DNA of 64,000 nt from Agapanthus africanus (lineage: Eukaryota; Streptophyta; Magnoliopsida; Asparagales; Amaryllidaceae): positions 323,239,595 to 323,303,594 of the forward strand of contig JASDDO010000001.1 of NCBI GenBank assembly GCA_030015575.1, written 5' to 3'. The position numbers and the translations under genes were made by a program. Positions 36,603 through 48,714 of the stretch are shown here, piece by piece (position 1 is the first letter of the stretch; each line of letters opens with the position of its first letter). The notes beneath the pieces are model-generated. The model saw only the letters and a program-made list of their open reading frames with translations, had not been told where the DNA came from and searched no databases.

Positions 36603-38647
36603 TGTTGTGTTTACCTAGCACATCATCAAGGGTTTAGAAGCATCACATATGCCACAATCAAATTTTAAAGATGCTAAGTGAACTTGACAAGAATCGTAAC
36701 TAGAAATTTAGGGTTTCTTTCAACTAAGCATCACATGCAAATGAAAAACTATCACTAAGGGTAGAGATTGCAACCTTTGTAGACCTCCCTTGGTGACTCC
36801 TTGGCACTATGAGAGTTTGGAACGGATCGATGGAAGCCTTCCTAGTCCACGAAGATCCACCCGAAGTCCCTTTGCCCAAAGCTCCTTACTTTACTTGATA
36901 TGTGAATGAAATAGAGCAAACACCCTACACAAATGGGCTAGATATGTGTAGTATGATGATGTGGTTTGTATTCTATAATCAAAACCCTATCTTTTTATCA
37001 CCCTCACTCAAGAGAAAAATCAAGAGAGGAAGAAGAAGATAATGATGGCTAAGCTTGAGCTCAAAGGATAATGATATGATGAATTATTGAGATGAGAATG
37101 ACTAATCTATATTATATCCTTCTCACTTCAACCATGGTTAGTAATTATCTAGATATTTATCAATGAGTTAATAAAGCTAAAGGATTATTAACTCAAGGTT
37201 AAAAAGTAGTTCAAGTATGGTCGAAGATGATAAACATTAACCATGAGTGAATTATCCTTTCTTTTAATTCAAAATGATAAATAAATAAATAATTACTACA
37301 ATATGAGTCTTGCATTGCCACCTAATATGTATCAACAACCATGATACAATGTATGTATGTATGTGTCCATGCACATCATCATGTGCATACATGGATGCAT
37401 ACAAAAATAGAAAAAGGGTTTGATTAAAGAATTAATCTAAAAGTCATTTCTTAAATCAACACTTGATTTTGCAAACCGGTCATATCACACATGACCCGAC
37501 CAATAGAAAATGCCCGACTAATATACGGTATCATATATCCGTATTTAATCAGGTCCCCGCGCATATCTCATATGCACACCACATCTTTTCGCCTGAGCTA
37601 GGAAACTTCATTGTGGGACTCTAAGACTCGTCAATACGCCGGCAGTTGGTGATGATCATATCAAACACCCATAAGCCGCAAGCGGTCAGCTAAAGATAAC
37701 GGCCACCCGGGTATTGAGCGATCTGAAAAAAACCAGCGAAGGTGTCAAAACTCCCGTCGAGCCAACTGGCAACACTTACCGTACAGTCCAGTCTCCTCGT
37801 CAGATATGTTGCATATCGAATCTAGGGATGGAATCATCGACCCCAATAACTCAATAAGTCATGCTGGTGTATGGCTCATAACAGATCGAGAAACTACTGA
37901 TAACGCTTATCAGTAAATCTCAGCAGCCCTTGCCAGAGACTTCCTGTTATAGCCAATCGAGCATAGCACAACATCAACTCCCAATACCAGGAGAGACGAA
38001 ACCCCTCCTATCGCTCATCGCCTCCATGTGCCTCGAGACTGTACCCAAAGACCACCTGTTTGCACGACTCAGTAAAGCCGTGGTAGAGTGGAGATCAAAG
38101 TACAGTAGGAGGACACACAAGACTCTATGACGATCTTGGGTCTACAGACTAACCTGTACCAGTGTTACCTGAGAACTGCTATCCGACGATAGATATAATA
38201 CCACATAGGAGTTCTCTGTGAGTCCGTTCAGTGTACCCAGTCTGCACTGAGCACCCGCATACAATCTTTGGTGTCACCTCACCAGATGGATATGAGATCA
38301 TCCATCGCCCATCATATGGGACAAGAATAGTATACGCTAGTCTACTATGGAATATCGATGCCCCGTCTCGATACACCCACGACTAGGAACATTTAAAGGA
38401 TATGCTTATAAACTACACATGCCTTACTAGTATGATCCGCATCATAGTTACAGTAGTCAAGAAAATATCTTAAGTGCTTTATCAACATGTGCAAATGAAT
38501 AAAAGCATGATAAAATCAACATGTCAAGATAAAGTAAACCAGATAGCATACTATCATGTTAAGCGAGAAAGTCATCTATATTCATATATACATGTCCAAG
38601 CATCCACTATACACATAATGGCCTCTAGGGCATACATATATTTAACA
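36603..38647 (-). repeat. Element B 3' LTR (2045 bp)
   Basis: Runs from TGTTGTGTTTACC to ATTTAACA. Read on the minus strand it starts TGTTAAATATATGTATGCCC, the Angela-like start shared with A. Confidence 0.95.
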
Positions 38648-38661
38648 ATCTCCCACTTGCA
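38648..38661 (-). other. Element B polypurine tract
   Basis: Reverse of aatctcccacttgc; directly inside the 3' LTR. Confidence 0.85.
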
Positions 38662-41600
38662 CTAAGGCCAATTATTGGCGTATCTCATACCCAACATCTC
38701 AAAAAGTCGCTCGTGCTGCGGCAGTGGAAGTGCCTTGGTGAGTGGATCCGCTGTATTATCCTTTGTATCTACTCTCCGAATCTCGATCTCCTGGCGATCT
38801 ACTATCTTCCGGATAAAATGATATCGCCTCAGGATGTGTCTGGATTTCTGATGGGACCTTGGTTCTTTGGCTAACGCCATAGCTCCATTATTATCATAAT
38901 ACAATGGTATTGGATCAATAATGGTTGGAACTACTCCTAGTTCCGCGATGAACTTCCTCATCCAGACAGCTTTCTTGGCAGCATCATTTGCAGCAATATA
39001 CTCAGCTTCTATCGTTGAGTCTGCAACGGTGTCCTGTTTGGAACTCTTCCAACTAGCCACCCCTCCATTGAGGGTAAATACAAACTCTGAGATAGATTTG
39101 CTGTCATCCTTATCACTTTGGAAGCTGGAATCGGTAAAGGCCTCCATCTGGAGATCCCCATTACCATACACCAAGAACAATTCTTTAGTCCTTCGCAAGT
39201 ATTTAAGAATGTTCTTCACTGCTATCCAATGTTTCTCCCCTGGGTTGGATTGATACCTTCTTACTACAGCTAGTGCATAAGCTATATCAGGGTGAGTACA
39301 TAACATCGCATACATTATAGATCCTAGGCTGAAGCGTTGGGTATAACGCTCATGCGAGCTCTCTCTTCATCAGTCTTCGGACAGAAGTCCTTGGAGAGAG
39401 TGATTCCATGACAAGCAAGCAAGGCACCACGCTTGGAATCTTCCATACTAAACCTTTTTAGGATGGTGTCTATGTACTTTGATTGGGACAGTCCTAATAA
39501 CTTCTTGGATCTATCTCTATAGATCCTAATACCCAAAATGCACGAGGTATCACCCAGGTCCTTCATGGAGAACCTTTGTGATAAGAATAGTTTGACCGAT
39601 TGCAGCATAGGAATATCATTTCCTATCAGGAGAATGTCATCTACGTATAATACGAGAAATGTGACAGTAATCTCCACAATTTTCTTATAAATGCATGGTT
39701 CATCTATATTTTTGATAAAATCAAACTCTTTGATTGTATCATCAAAGCAGATGTTCCAGCTCCATGAGGCCTGCTTTAATCCATAAATGGATTTAAGCAG
39801 TCTACATGCTTTCCCGCTGCTCTCACTGTCAATGAAGCCCTTTGGCTGATCCATAAAAACACATTCTTCTAAATCACCATTTAGAAATGCAGTTTTAATG
39901 TCCATCTGCCATATTTCATAATCATAGTGAGCAGCAATAGCAAGTAGGATCCTAATGGATTTAAGCATTGCTACTGGAGAGAAAGTTTCATCATAGTCCA
40001 ACCCTGGTCTTTGATGAAAACCTTTCGCTACAAGCCTTGCTTTAAAGGTCTTTACCTGTCCATCTACACCAATCTTTTTTTTAAAGATCCATTTGCACCC
40101 AACGGGTTTTATCCCAGGTGGCGCAACGTCCAAAGTCCATACTTTGTTGGTGTACATGGACTCCATTTCGGATCTCATGGCTTCCAGCAACTTCACTGAG
40201 TCACCACTCGTGATAGCTTGCTGAAAACTAGTAGGGTCATCATCATCCATGATGCAATCTTTTCTATCACCATCAATGAGAAACCCATAGTATCTCTCTG
40301 GTGGGCGAGAAGTTCTGTTAGATCTCCGGAGCGGCTGAGGTTCTTGAAGTTCTACTTCAACATCAGTTTCAACCAATTCGTCCTGAGTAATTTGTGTCTC
40401 TAGAACCTCTTCTAGTTCTACCGCATTGCCATCAGTACTTTCTGTAAAGATTTCATTTTCCAAAAATGTGGCATGCTAAGAAATAAACACCTTTTGTTCC
40501 TCCTTATGGTAGAATAGATATCCATACGAATGTTTTGGATACCCCACAAATTTACACATGACCGATCGTGTCTCGAGTTTGTCTGGATTCTGCTTTTTAA
40601 CAAAAGCCGGACAACCCCAAATCCTAACTCTTTTAAGAGATGGTCTCTTTCCACTCCATATCTCATATGGAGTGGTAGACACGGTCTTGGTTGGAACCCT
40701 GTTTAACAGATACATCGCTGTCTCTAATGCATCCCTCCAAAAGGAAAGCGGTAACTCAGCATCACATATCATGGATCGTACCATATCTAATAGGGTACGA
40801 TTCCTCTGTTCTGACACACCATTGTGCTGTGGTGTGTAAGGAGGAGTGAGCTGAGAAAGAATCCCATTCTCTTTTAAGAAGTCTAAAAACTCTGTACTTA
40901 AATATTCTTCACCTCGATCTGATCGAAGTTTCTTGATGCTCAAGCCTGTTTGATTTTCTACTTCAAGTTTGTACTCCTTGAATTTCTCGAAAGCTTCGGA
41001 TTTGTGCTTTATCAAAAACACGTGTCCGAATCTTGAGAAATTATCAGTAAAAGTAATGAAGTATGAAAACCACCTCTAGCATGTGTAGATAATGGTCCGC
41101 ATACATCTCTATGTATGAGGCTTAAGAGTTCCACAGCTCTTTCTCCGTGTCCAGTAAACGGAGTTTTGGTCATTTTACCTTTGATACAAGACTGACAAGT
41201 CGCATAAGATTTATATTCAAAAGGATTTAAATATCCATCTTTATGTAGTTTGTTTAGTCTTGTTTCATTAATATGACCAAGTCTACAATACCAAAGAAAA
41301 GCTTCATTTATATCTGAAAACTTTCTTTTATTAGTATATTGTATATTGAAAACTGTGTGTTGGTTCAGGACGTAAATACCGTTATTTAGTGTACCATACC
41401 CAATCAACTCTTGATTCAAGTTAATGTTCATAACATTATTTTGCAATACAAAATGATATCCTTCATTGTCCAACAAAGAAACGGATATTATATTACATAG
41501 CATACTAGGTACAAAATAACACGGGTTCAAAACCAAAATACAACCCGAAGGCAACCCAAGATGATACTCTCTTACAGATACAGCATGTACATTGGAACCA

Positions 41601-42591
41601 TTTCCAACCCGCAGAGTATGGTCACATGTCTTCAAAACTCTACTGTTTCTCAATCCCTGCATACAATTGCAGATGTGAGAACCAGAACCGGTATCTAATA
41701 CCCAAGATGCAGAGTTTAAAGAAAAACAGTTTTCAGTTACAAACACACCTGAAGTGGAAGCATCAGCATGCTTCTTCTTCTTGAGATCAGCAAGATACAC
41801 AGCACAGTTGCGTTTCCAATGTCCCGACTTGTGGCAGTAAAAACATTCTCCTTTCCCGCTTCCTGCAGCCCCGGATTTGTCTTTCCCCTTCGCCTTTTTA
41901 ACTCCACCTTTTTGTTTGATGGACTTCTTCTTCTTCTTTCCCTTGGCCTTGGCTTTTGGGACTGAAGAGGAAGATGGCCCAGCAACCAGACGGGAGTTCT
42001 CGTTGTTCTCAACGTGCTCTATGCACTTCTAAACATATTGAGAAGTTCAGGCAATGATTTCTCCAAATCGTTCATATTGAAATTCACTATGAACGGAGCA
42101 AAGGCAGGGGGGAGAGATTGTAGAGCAATATCCGTATATTGCTCATTATCCATGGTCCATCCCAGTTCCTCAAGTTCTTCTATAAGACCAATCATCTTCA
42201 AAACATGGTCTCCTACTGATGCACCAGGGGCCATTCGCATCTGAAACAACTTTCGAGATGCCTCGTATCTCAAAGTACGATAATGCTCTTCATACAAGTC
42301 CTTTGTGTGAAGAAAGATGAATTGTATATCCATATTCTCGTGTTGCTTCTGATGGATATTGTCCATAGAAGCAAGCGCGAGGCATTTGGCCATGTTGCAG
42401 TCAATATCCCAACTTTTTCGGATCTCCCTATCCGATACAGATGATTCAGGTCCTGGGACGGGCGGGGCCTTGGTTGTGAGGATATATGATACTTTATCAT
42501 ATGTGAGTGCAATGTTCAAGTTCATCAACCATTCTTTATAGTTCGGTCCTGTCGGTTTATTTTTCTCTAGTAGAAGTTTAAGTCCCGTCAT
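38662..42591 (-). pseudogene. Element B copia gag-pol pseudogene
   Basis: All domains of a copia polyprotein are present, but in several frames. Gag occupies 42591-42019 (MTGLKLLLEKNKPTG). The zinc-knuckle region (about 41860-41810) shows CFYC-like residues displaced by a frameshift. Protease is WVLDTGSGSH near 41700. Integrase has CQSCIKGK near 41190 and DRGEEYLS near 40900. Reverse transcriptase has YVDDILLIGND near 39640. RNase H is 39315-38662. Frameshifts lie near 42015, 41790, 41065 and 39325, and an in-frame stop lies at 40476-40478. No product expected. Domain order and length match A. Confidence 0.93.
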
Positions 42592-42665
42592 CGGTATCTG
42601 CCATTAGGAGAGAGAAAAGAATACACTTAGCGAATTGCTCATGCAAAGAATTAGATTGGTTATTA
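42592..42665 (-). other. Element B leader, gag-proximal piece
   Basis: Short part of the B leader up to the A insertion, ending with the target duplication tatta (42661-42665). Confidence 0.85.
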
Positions 42666-44749
42666 TGTAAGTCCATATTGCGACCCCCGGTGCTTACGGG
42701 GAGGCGGAAACGGTATAAAAAACAAATTTTTATCGCAAGAGGCAACATGGACTAAACAAGGTCGGGATCGTGTCTAAACTAAAGTAGCAAATACGCTAAA
42801 GGGAGTTAGCTACTCGGATGAAGGTTATACCTAAACTTGAACTCCTTCTTCTTGAGACCTTGTAGAGGTTGATGGTTCTCTTCTCGTCGCTTTCTTCCGT
42901 CGAAGATGGATCCACCTCGAAGGTTCGACCTTTGGGCTCTTTCTCGATCTTTGAGTGAACTAGGGTTTCCGGCTTGCTAAACCTTGAACCTAGAATGAGT
43001 AGAGAGTGACTAGGGTTTGCTTTTCTTTTTAAAGAGAAGGATTCTCAACACATGAGAAGGGTTCTCTTTTGCTAGAGGAAGAAGATGAAGAAGTGAGGAG
43101 AGAGAAGCTAAATGAGATAATGAGCTATCTTTTTCTTTCTTGCAACCATAATGCCAAAAGAAAAAGAATTATCTAAATAATAATAATTCAAAATAAGAAT
43201 AGTTGATGGTAATTTGGAATGACCACTACCATGCTTCATTTAATGAAATGTAAGCATGAATCAAGGAGGACTTTTTAAAGCATGATGGTGGTCAACATTC
43301 AACCATGGTCAACAAGTCAACCATGGTCAACAAGTCAACAAAATCAACCATAACATAATTCTCATTTAATTACTATTATTAATAGATAATTCATAAATCC
43401 ATTAGGGTTTGGAAAATGATAACTGTCAACTGTGCATACGCACCCGTTCCGAAACCCTAATGAAATACCTCATCCTCCGCCTCAAGCAAATGTGCATACA
43501 CACCTGCATTCTCGTTCCGAGGAACAAGAATACCAAGATATAAAAGCAACCCTCAAAACATATACCGGTATCTGGCTCAAACCAGAGCCTGCCAGTATAA
43601 TCCGTCCGGACTCCAAACGTGCACAAGTGCGCGGATGAGAACGAACCCTGTCGCAAAACCATGCGACCTCTACTCTGTTTTGCCCAGAGGCGAATACCCT
43701 CTGTGTGGGACTCTAAAGACTCAACACTACGCTGGCAGTGGGTTTAACCACAGACCGCAAGCGGCACTAGCTGTGCGTAACGGTCCCCAGGTAGATGCCG
43801 ACAAGAAGGCTGACGAGGTGAAACCCCATCTGAACTCCTACTGAGTCTGAATGTGACATTCTCCGTACAGTCCGGTCTGTTCGTCTGATACATCGCATGT
43901 CGGGCCTAGGGGGCGGTAAAACGTCAGTCCCCCAATAGCGGTACAAGTCGTGTCGGAGTGAAGCCCAAAACACCCTGAGATAACACTGGAACCTACCAGT
44001 ATATCTCGCTTGCCCTGGCCAGGGACTACTCGTGTAATGGCTCTCCTAGACACAGCGCGATGTCAACCCCCAATACCGGGAGAGACGAATCCTGTCTAAC
44101 CGTCACTGCCTCCAAGTGCTTCGGGACTGCACCCAACCATCACCTGTTTGCACGACTCCTTTGAGCCGTGGTAGGGTAGTGATCAAAGTGCAGTGGGAAC
44201 ACACTCGAGGCGAAGTTCAAGTGTCAAGTCAGCGGACTAAGCTGTACTCATGTCACCTGGGAACTGATAACTGACGATAGGTATAATACCAACCTGTCAG
44301 TTCCCGACGAGTCCTGTCCAGTGTACTCGTAACCCAACGAGCACCCGTATACTATCTACAGTACGACGTACTGATGGCTGTGGGACAGACCATCTCCCAC
44401 ACTGGGATGAGAAGCGCATACGCTAGTCTACTCCGGAGTATCGATGCCCTGTCTCGATAGTCCTACGACTAGGGACCTGTATAAGGATGTGCCTATAGAT
44501 TACCCAGCCCCCACTAGTGTGACTGCCATCACAACGCTGGTAATCAAGCAAAGATCCTAAGGGCTCCACTAATGCGTATAAGTGATATACTGAAATAAAC
44601 ACAAGTACACATTGAAGTAGAAACAAACCAAGTAGCATACTACTATATTGAGCAAGATTGTTTATACAAGGTGAATATCCCAAGCTTCCATTAAGTAATA
44701 TACAAACTAGTATGATACAGTAATGGCCTCTAGGGCATATACACTAACA
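42666..44749 (-). repeat. Element A 3' LTR (2084 bp)
   Basis: Runs from TGTAAGTCCATATTGCG to ATACACTAACA. On the sense strand it begins TGTTAGTGTATATGCCC and CTAGAGGCC, the same layout as the BARE-1/Angela LTR start. It has five W-boxes at 43290-43338. Confidence 0.97.
43290..43338 (-). promoter_or_regulatory. W-box cluster in A 3' LTR
   Basis: Five sense-strand TTGAC[CT] hexamers in 49 bp, about 1.4 kb from the LTR start. They are candidate WRKY-dependent stress response sites; this is inference from motif density. Confidence 0.5.
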
Positions 44750-44763
44750 ATCTCCCACTTGCA
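44750..44763 (-). other. Element A polypurine tract
   Basis: Reverse of aatctcccacttgc, adjacent to the 3' LTR. The Gag-Pol stop codon follows at 44764. Confidence 0.9.
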
Positions 44764-47700
44764 CTAAGGCCATGTACTGGCGTATCGAAGACCTATCATC
44801 TCGATCAGCCGCTCGAACTGAGTCTGGGGTAGGGCCTTGGTGAATGGATCTGCAGTGTTCTCTTCTGAAGCAACCCTCCGAACCTCGATCTCCTTGCGAT
44901 CCACGATCTCCCTGATCAGGTGATACCGCCTCAAGATGTGCCTGGATCTCTGATGGGACCTGGGTTCCTTTGCTAAAGCTATAGCCCCGTTGTTGTCGCA
45001 ATACAGAGGTACTGGGTCAACAATGGACGGAACCACCTGAAGTTCTTTTAAGAACTTCCTTATCCAGACAGCTTCTTTTGCGGCATCAGATGCAGCGATG
45101 TATTCCGCTTCCATAGTCGAGTCTGCAACGGTTTCCTGTTTGGAACTCTTCCAACACACCGCCCCTCCATTGAGGGTAAAGACAAAACCCGACATGGACT
45201 TGGAATCATCCTTGTCACTCTGGAAGCTGGAGTCAGCAAAGGCCTCAATCTGGAGGTCTTTTCCGCCATACACCAAGAACATCTCCTTAGTCCTTCTCAG
45301 GTACTTGAGAATGTTCTTTACTGCTATCCAATGTTTCTCCCCAGGGTTTGACTGATACCGGCTTACTACACTCAGTGCATAAGCTACATCCGGTCTGGTA
45401 CACAACATCGCATACATTATAGAGCCTACCGCAGAAGCGTAGGGTATAATAGACATGCGATCCCTCTCCAAATCAGTCTTGGGGGACATCTCTTTAGAGA
45501 GGGTGATCCCGTGACAAGCCGGTAGGTTACCGCGCTTGGAATCTTCCATACTGAATCTTTTCAGTACGGTGTCGATGTACCTGGACTGTGAAAGTCCTAA
45601 TATCCTCTTGGATCTATCACGATGGATCCGGATCCCCAGGATGTAGGAGGCATCACCCAGTTCTTTCATGGAGAACCTGTGTGATAAGAAACCCTTGACA
45701 GATTGTAGCATAGGAATGTCATTTCCTATTAAGAGAATGTCATCCACGTATAAAACAAGGAATACTACAGTTCTCGCTATAAATCTACTATAGATGCATG
45801 GTTCATCTGGATTTTTGATAAAGTCAAATTCCTTGACCGTCTCATCAAAACAGATGTTCCAACTCCGCGATGCCTGCTTTAGTCCATAGATGGACTTAAG
45901 CAACTTGCAAACCTTTCCGCTGCTCCCACTCTGAATGAAACCCTCTGGCTGATCCATATAGACACACTTCTCTAAATTTCCATTTAGAAAAGCGGTTTTT
46001 ACGTCCATCTGCCAAATCTCATAATCGTGGAAAGCAGCAATGGCAAGAAGGATCCGAATGGATTTCAGCATAGCCACTGGAGAAAAGGTTTCGTCATAGT
46101 CCAAGCCAGGTCTTTGACGAAAACCCTTTGCTACAAGTCTAGCTTTATAGGTCTCAACCTGTCCATCTACACCAATCTTCCTTTTGAAGATCCACTTGCA
46201 TCCTACGGGTTTTACCCCGTCTGGAGCAATGTCCAACGTCCATACTTTGTTGGTGTACATGGACTCCATTTCGGTCCGCATTGCATCCAGCCATTTTACC
46301 GAGTCTACGCTCTGAACGGCCTGCTGGAAGCTAGTAGGCTCATCATAGTCTATGATGCAATCCTCTCTATCCCCGTCTATGAGAAAACCGTAGTATCTCT
46401 CGGGCGGATGAGACTGCCTACTACTTCTGCGGAGCGGCGTAGGAATGTCCTGTTCATTTGAACCCTCTGGTTCCACTAAGCTTTCAGTAATAGTCTGTGG
46501 TTCTGGAATTTCTTCCAGTTCTACTGCGCTCCCACTTGTCTGGTTTTCCAAAAACTCAGTTTCCAAGAAGTAGGCATGACGAGAAACAAGAACTTTTTGT
46601 TCCTCTTCACAGTAGAAGAAATATCCCTTAGAGTTCTTTGGATATCCCACGAACTTACACTGTACTGAGCGTGCCTCGAGCTTGTCCACATGCAGCTTTT
46701 TAACAAAAGCTGGACATCCCCAAGTCTTGATGTGACTGAGATGGGGCCTCTTCCCACACCACATCTCATATGGTGTAGTAGGCACAGTTTTAGTAGGAAC
46801 TCGGTTCAATAGGTACGCAGCTGATTCTAGTGCATACCCCCAGAATGATCGCGGTAACTCAGCGTTACTCATCATGGACCGTACCATATCCAATAGGGTC
46901 CGGTTCCGTCTCTCCGATACACCGTTATGTTGCGGAGTGTATGGAGGAGTAAGCTGAGAGAGAATCCCATTCTCTTTTAAGTAATTCAGGAACTCGGCAC
47001 TTAAGTATTCTCCACCTCGATCCGATCTTAGAATCTTGATACTTTTGCCGGTTTGTTTTTCTACTTCATTCTTAAATTCCCGGAATTTTTCAAAAGATTC
47101 TGACTTATGTTTCATTAAGAAGACATAACCGTATCTTGAAAAATCATCCGTAAAAGTAATGAAGTAAGAATAACCGCTTCGCGCATGTGTAGACATTGGA
47201 CCGCACACGTCGCTGTGTACGAGTCCCAAGAGCTCGCTCGCTCTTACTCCGTGTCCAGTGAACGGAGTCTTTGTCATCTTTCCTTTGAGACAGGATTGAC
47301 AAGTGGCATACGATTGATATTCGAACGGATCCAAATATCCTTCTGTATGTAACTTAGTCAACCTTCTCTCATTGATGTGACCTAGTCTACAATGCCATAA
47401 GAAAGTCTGATTGATATCTGGAGACTTTCTTTTGTGTGTATTCTGGACATTGAAAATCTGTGGTTGGTTTAATACGTATATACCATTGCTCAGTGTACCT
47501 GACCCAATCAGAACTTGATTAAGGTGAATGTTTACAACATTACTTACAAACGCAAATTCATAACCTTCTTTAGAAACCAAAGATACAGAAATGATATTAC
47601 AAGTTGCGTTGGGTACAAAAAAGCAATTACGCAAAACCAAAACATGCCCATCTGACATTCCCAGGTGATAGTCCCCCACGGCTTTAGCATCCATGCTAGC

Positions 47701-48714
47701 TCCGTTCGCAACTCTGAGGGTCATGTCACCTTCCATAAAAAACCTACGGTTTCTCAACGCCTGCAAAGAATTACAGATATGAGATCCTGATCCGGTATCC
47801 AATACCCAGGAAGTAGAGTTTATAGAAAGACAGTTTTCAATAACATACACACCTGAAGCTGAAGCCGCAACCTGCTTCAGTTCCTGTGTCCTGGCTTTCC
47901 AAGCCCTGCAATCTTTCTTCCAGTGTCCACTCTTATGACAATAGAAGCATTCTTCCTTTCCAACAAGCTTCCCCGTAATCTTTGTTGCCTTTTCCTTTCC
48001 CTTCGTACCCACTTTACTAACACCGCCTCTTGGTTTGGCGGGGGCTTTCTTCCTCTTTCCCTTGGCTTTCGCCTTGGACCTAGAGGAAGAAGATCCTCCT
48101 ACAAACAAAGCGGGTGTTTCCCTACCCTTCTGTAGGGTGCCCTCTGCGCTCCTCAGCAGGTTGAGGAGTTCTGAAAGTTCAACTTCCTTTTCTTGCAAGT
48201 TGAAATTCAGTATGAACTGGGCGTAAGTGGATGGAAGGGACTGGAGAATTAAATCTGTATAAAGTTCACTATCCAACGTGGTCCCAAGTTCCGCGAGCTC
48301 CTCAGTGTAGCCAATCATCTTAAGCACGTGGTCCGCTACCGATGATCCGACGGCCAACTTAGTCGAAAATAACTTTTTCGACACTTCGTATCTTGCGATA
48401 CGAGACTGCTCTCCATACAGTTCTTTTGTATGGAGAAATATGGACTCGAGGTCCATATTCTCATGCCTCCTCTGATGTTCGTTGTCCATAGAGGCAAGCA
48501 CGAGGCACCTGGCCTTCGCGCAATCAATCTCCCAAGTCTTACGGATTTCCTTATCCGCGACGCTGGAGGTGGGACCTGGGACGGGGGGAGCTTTGGTGGT
48601 AAGAAGATACCCCAGCTTGTCGTAAGCGATTGCCAATTTGACATTCCTGAGCCAATCTTTGTAGTTTGGCCCTGTCAGTATGTTTTTATCTAGAAGTAAC
48701 TTAAGTCCAGTCAT
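44764..48714 (-). CDS. Element A copia Gag-Pol polyprotein, intact
   Basis: A single uninterrupted frame encodes Gag, protease, integrase, reverse transcriptase and RNase H, the Ty1/copia order. I place the start at the MTGLKLLLDKN methionine, shared with B, C1 and C2; the frame stays open 12 codons further, to a methionine at 48750. Numbering from 48750: Gag 13-260; zinc knuckle C268-C271-H276-C281; protease D318-T-G-S. Integrase has H453-H458-C484-C487 and D514, D577, E613 (D,D35E). Reverse transcriptase has D916 in QMDVKTAFLNG and YVDD at 1001-1004. RNase H has D1173, E1214 and D1252. It ends RYASTWP. No catalytic residue I can check is missing, so it is probably competent. Gag and Pol share one frame, so Gag excess must come from another mechanism (known from related elements, not visible here). 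Confidence 0.96.
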   Translation of the reverse strand: MTGLKLLLDKNILTGPNYKDWLRNVKLAIAYDKLGYLLTTKAPPVPGPTSSVADKEIRKTWEIDCAKARCLVLASMDNEHQRRHENMDLESIFLHTKELYGEQSRIARYEVSKKLFSTKLAVGSSVADHVLKMIGYTEELAELGTTLDSELYTDLILQSLPSTYAQFILNFNLQEKEVELSELLNLLRSAEGTLQKGRETPALFVGGSSSSRSKAKAKGKRKKAPAKPRGGVSKVGTKGKEKATKITGKLVGKEECFYCHKSGHWKKDCRAWKARTQELKQVAASASGVYVIENCLSINSTSWVLDTGSGSHICNSLQALRNRRFFMEGDMTLRVANGASMDAKAVGDYHLGMSDGHVLVLRNCFFVPNATCNIISVSLVSKEGYEFAFVSNVVNIHLNQVLIGSGTLSNGIYVLNQPQIFNVQNTHKRKSPDINQTFLWHCRLGHINERRLTKLHTEGYLDPFEYQSYATCQSCLKGKMTKTPFTGHGVRASELLGLVHSDVCGPMSTHARSGYSYFITFTDDFSRYGYVFLMKHKSESFEKFREFKNEVEKQTGKSIKILRSDRGGEYLSAEFLNYLKENGILSQLTPPYTPQHNGVSERRNRTLLDMVRSMMSNAELPRSFWGYALESAAYLLNRVPTKTVPTTPYEMWCGKRPHLSHIKTWGCPAFVKKLHVDKLEARSVQCKFVGYPKNSKGYFFYCEEEQKVLVSRHAYFLETEFLENQTSGSAVELEEIPEPQTITESLVEPEGSNEQDIPTPLRRSSRQSHPPERYYGFLIDGDREDCIIDYDEPTSFQQAVQSVDSVKWLDAMRTEMESMYTNKVWTLDIAPDGVKPVGCKWIFKRKIGVDGQVETYKARLVAKGFRQRPGLDYDETFSPVAMLKSIRILLAIAAFHDYEIWQMDVKTAFLNGNLEKCVYMDQPEGFIQSGSSGKVCKLLKSIYGLKQASRSWNICFDETVKEFDFIKNPDEPCIYSRFIARTVVFLVLYVDDILLIGNDIPMLQSVKGFLSHRFSMKELGDASYILGIRIHRDRSKRILGLSQSRYIDTVLKRFSMEDSKRGNLPACHGITLSKEMSPKTDLERDRMSIIPYASAVGSIMYAMLCTRPDVAYALSVVSRYQSNPGEKHWIAVKNILKYLRRTKEMFLVYGGKDLQIEAFADSSFQSDKDDSKSMSGFVFTLNGGAVCWKSSKQETVADSTMEAEYIAASDAAKEAVWIRKFLKELQVVPSIVDPVPLYCDNNGAIALAKEPRSHQRSRHILRRYHLIREIVDRKEIEVRRVASEENTADPFTKALPQTQFERLIEMIGLRYASTWP

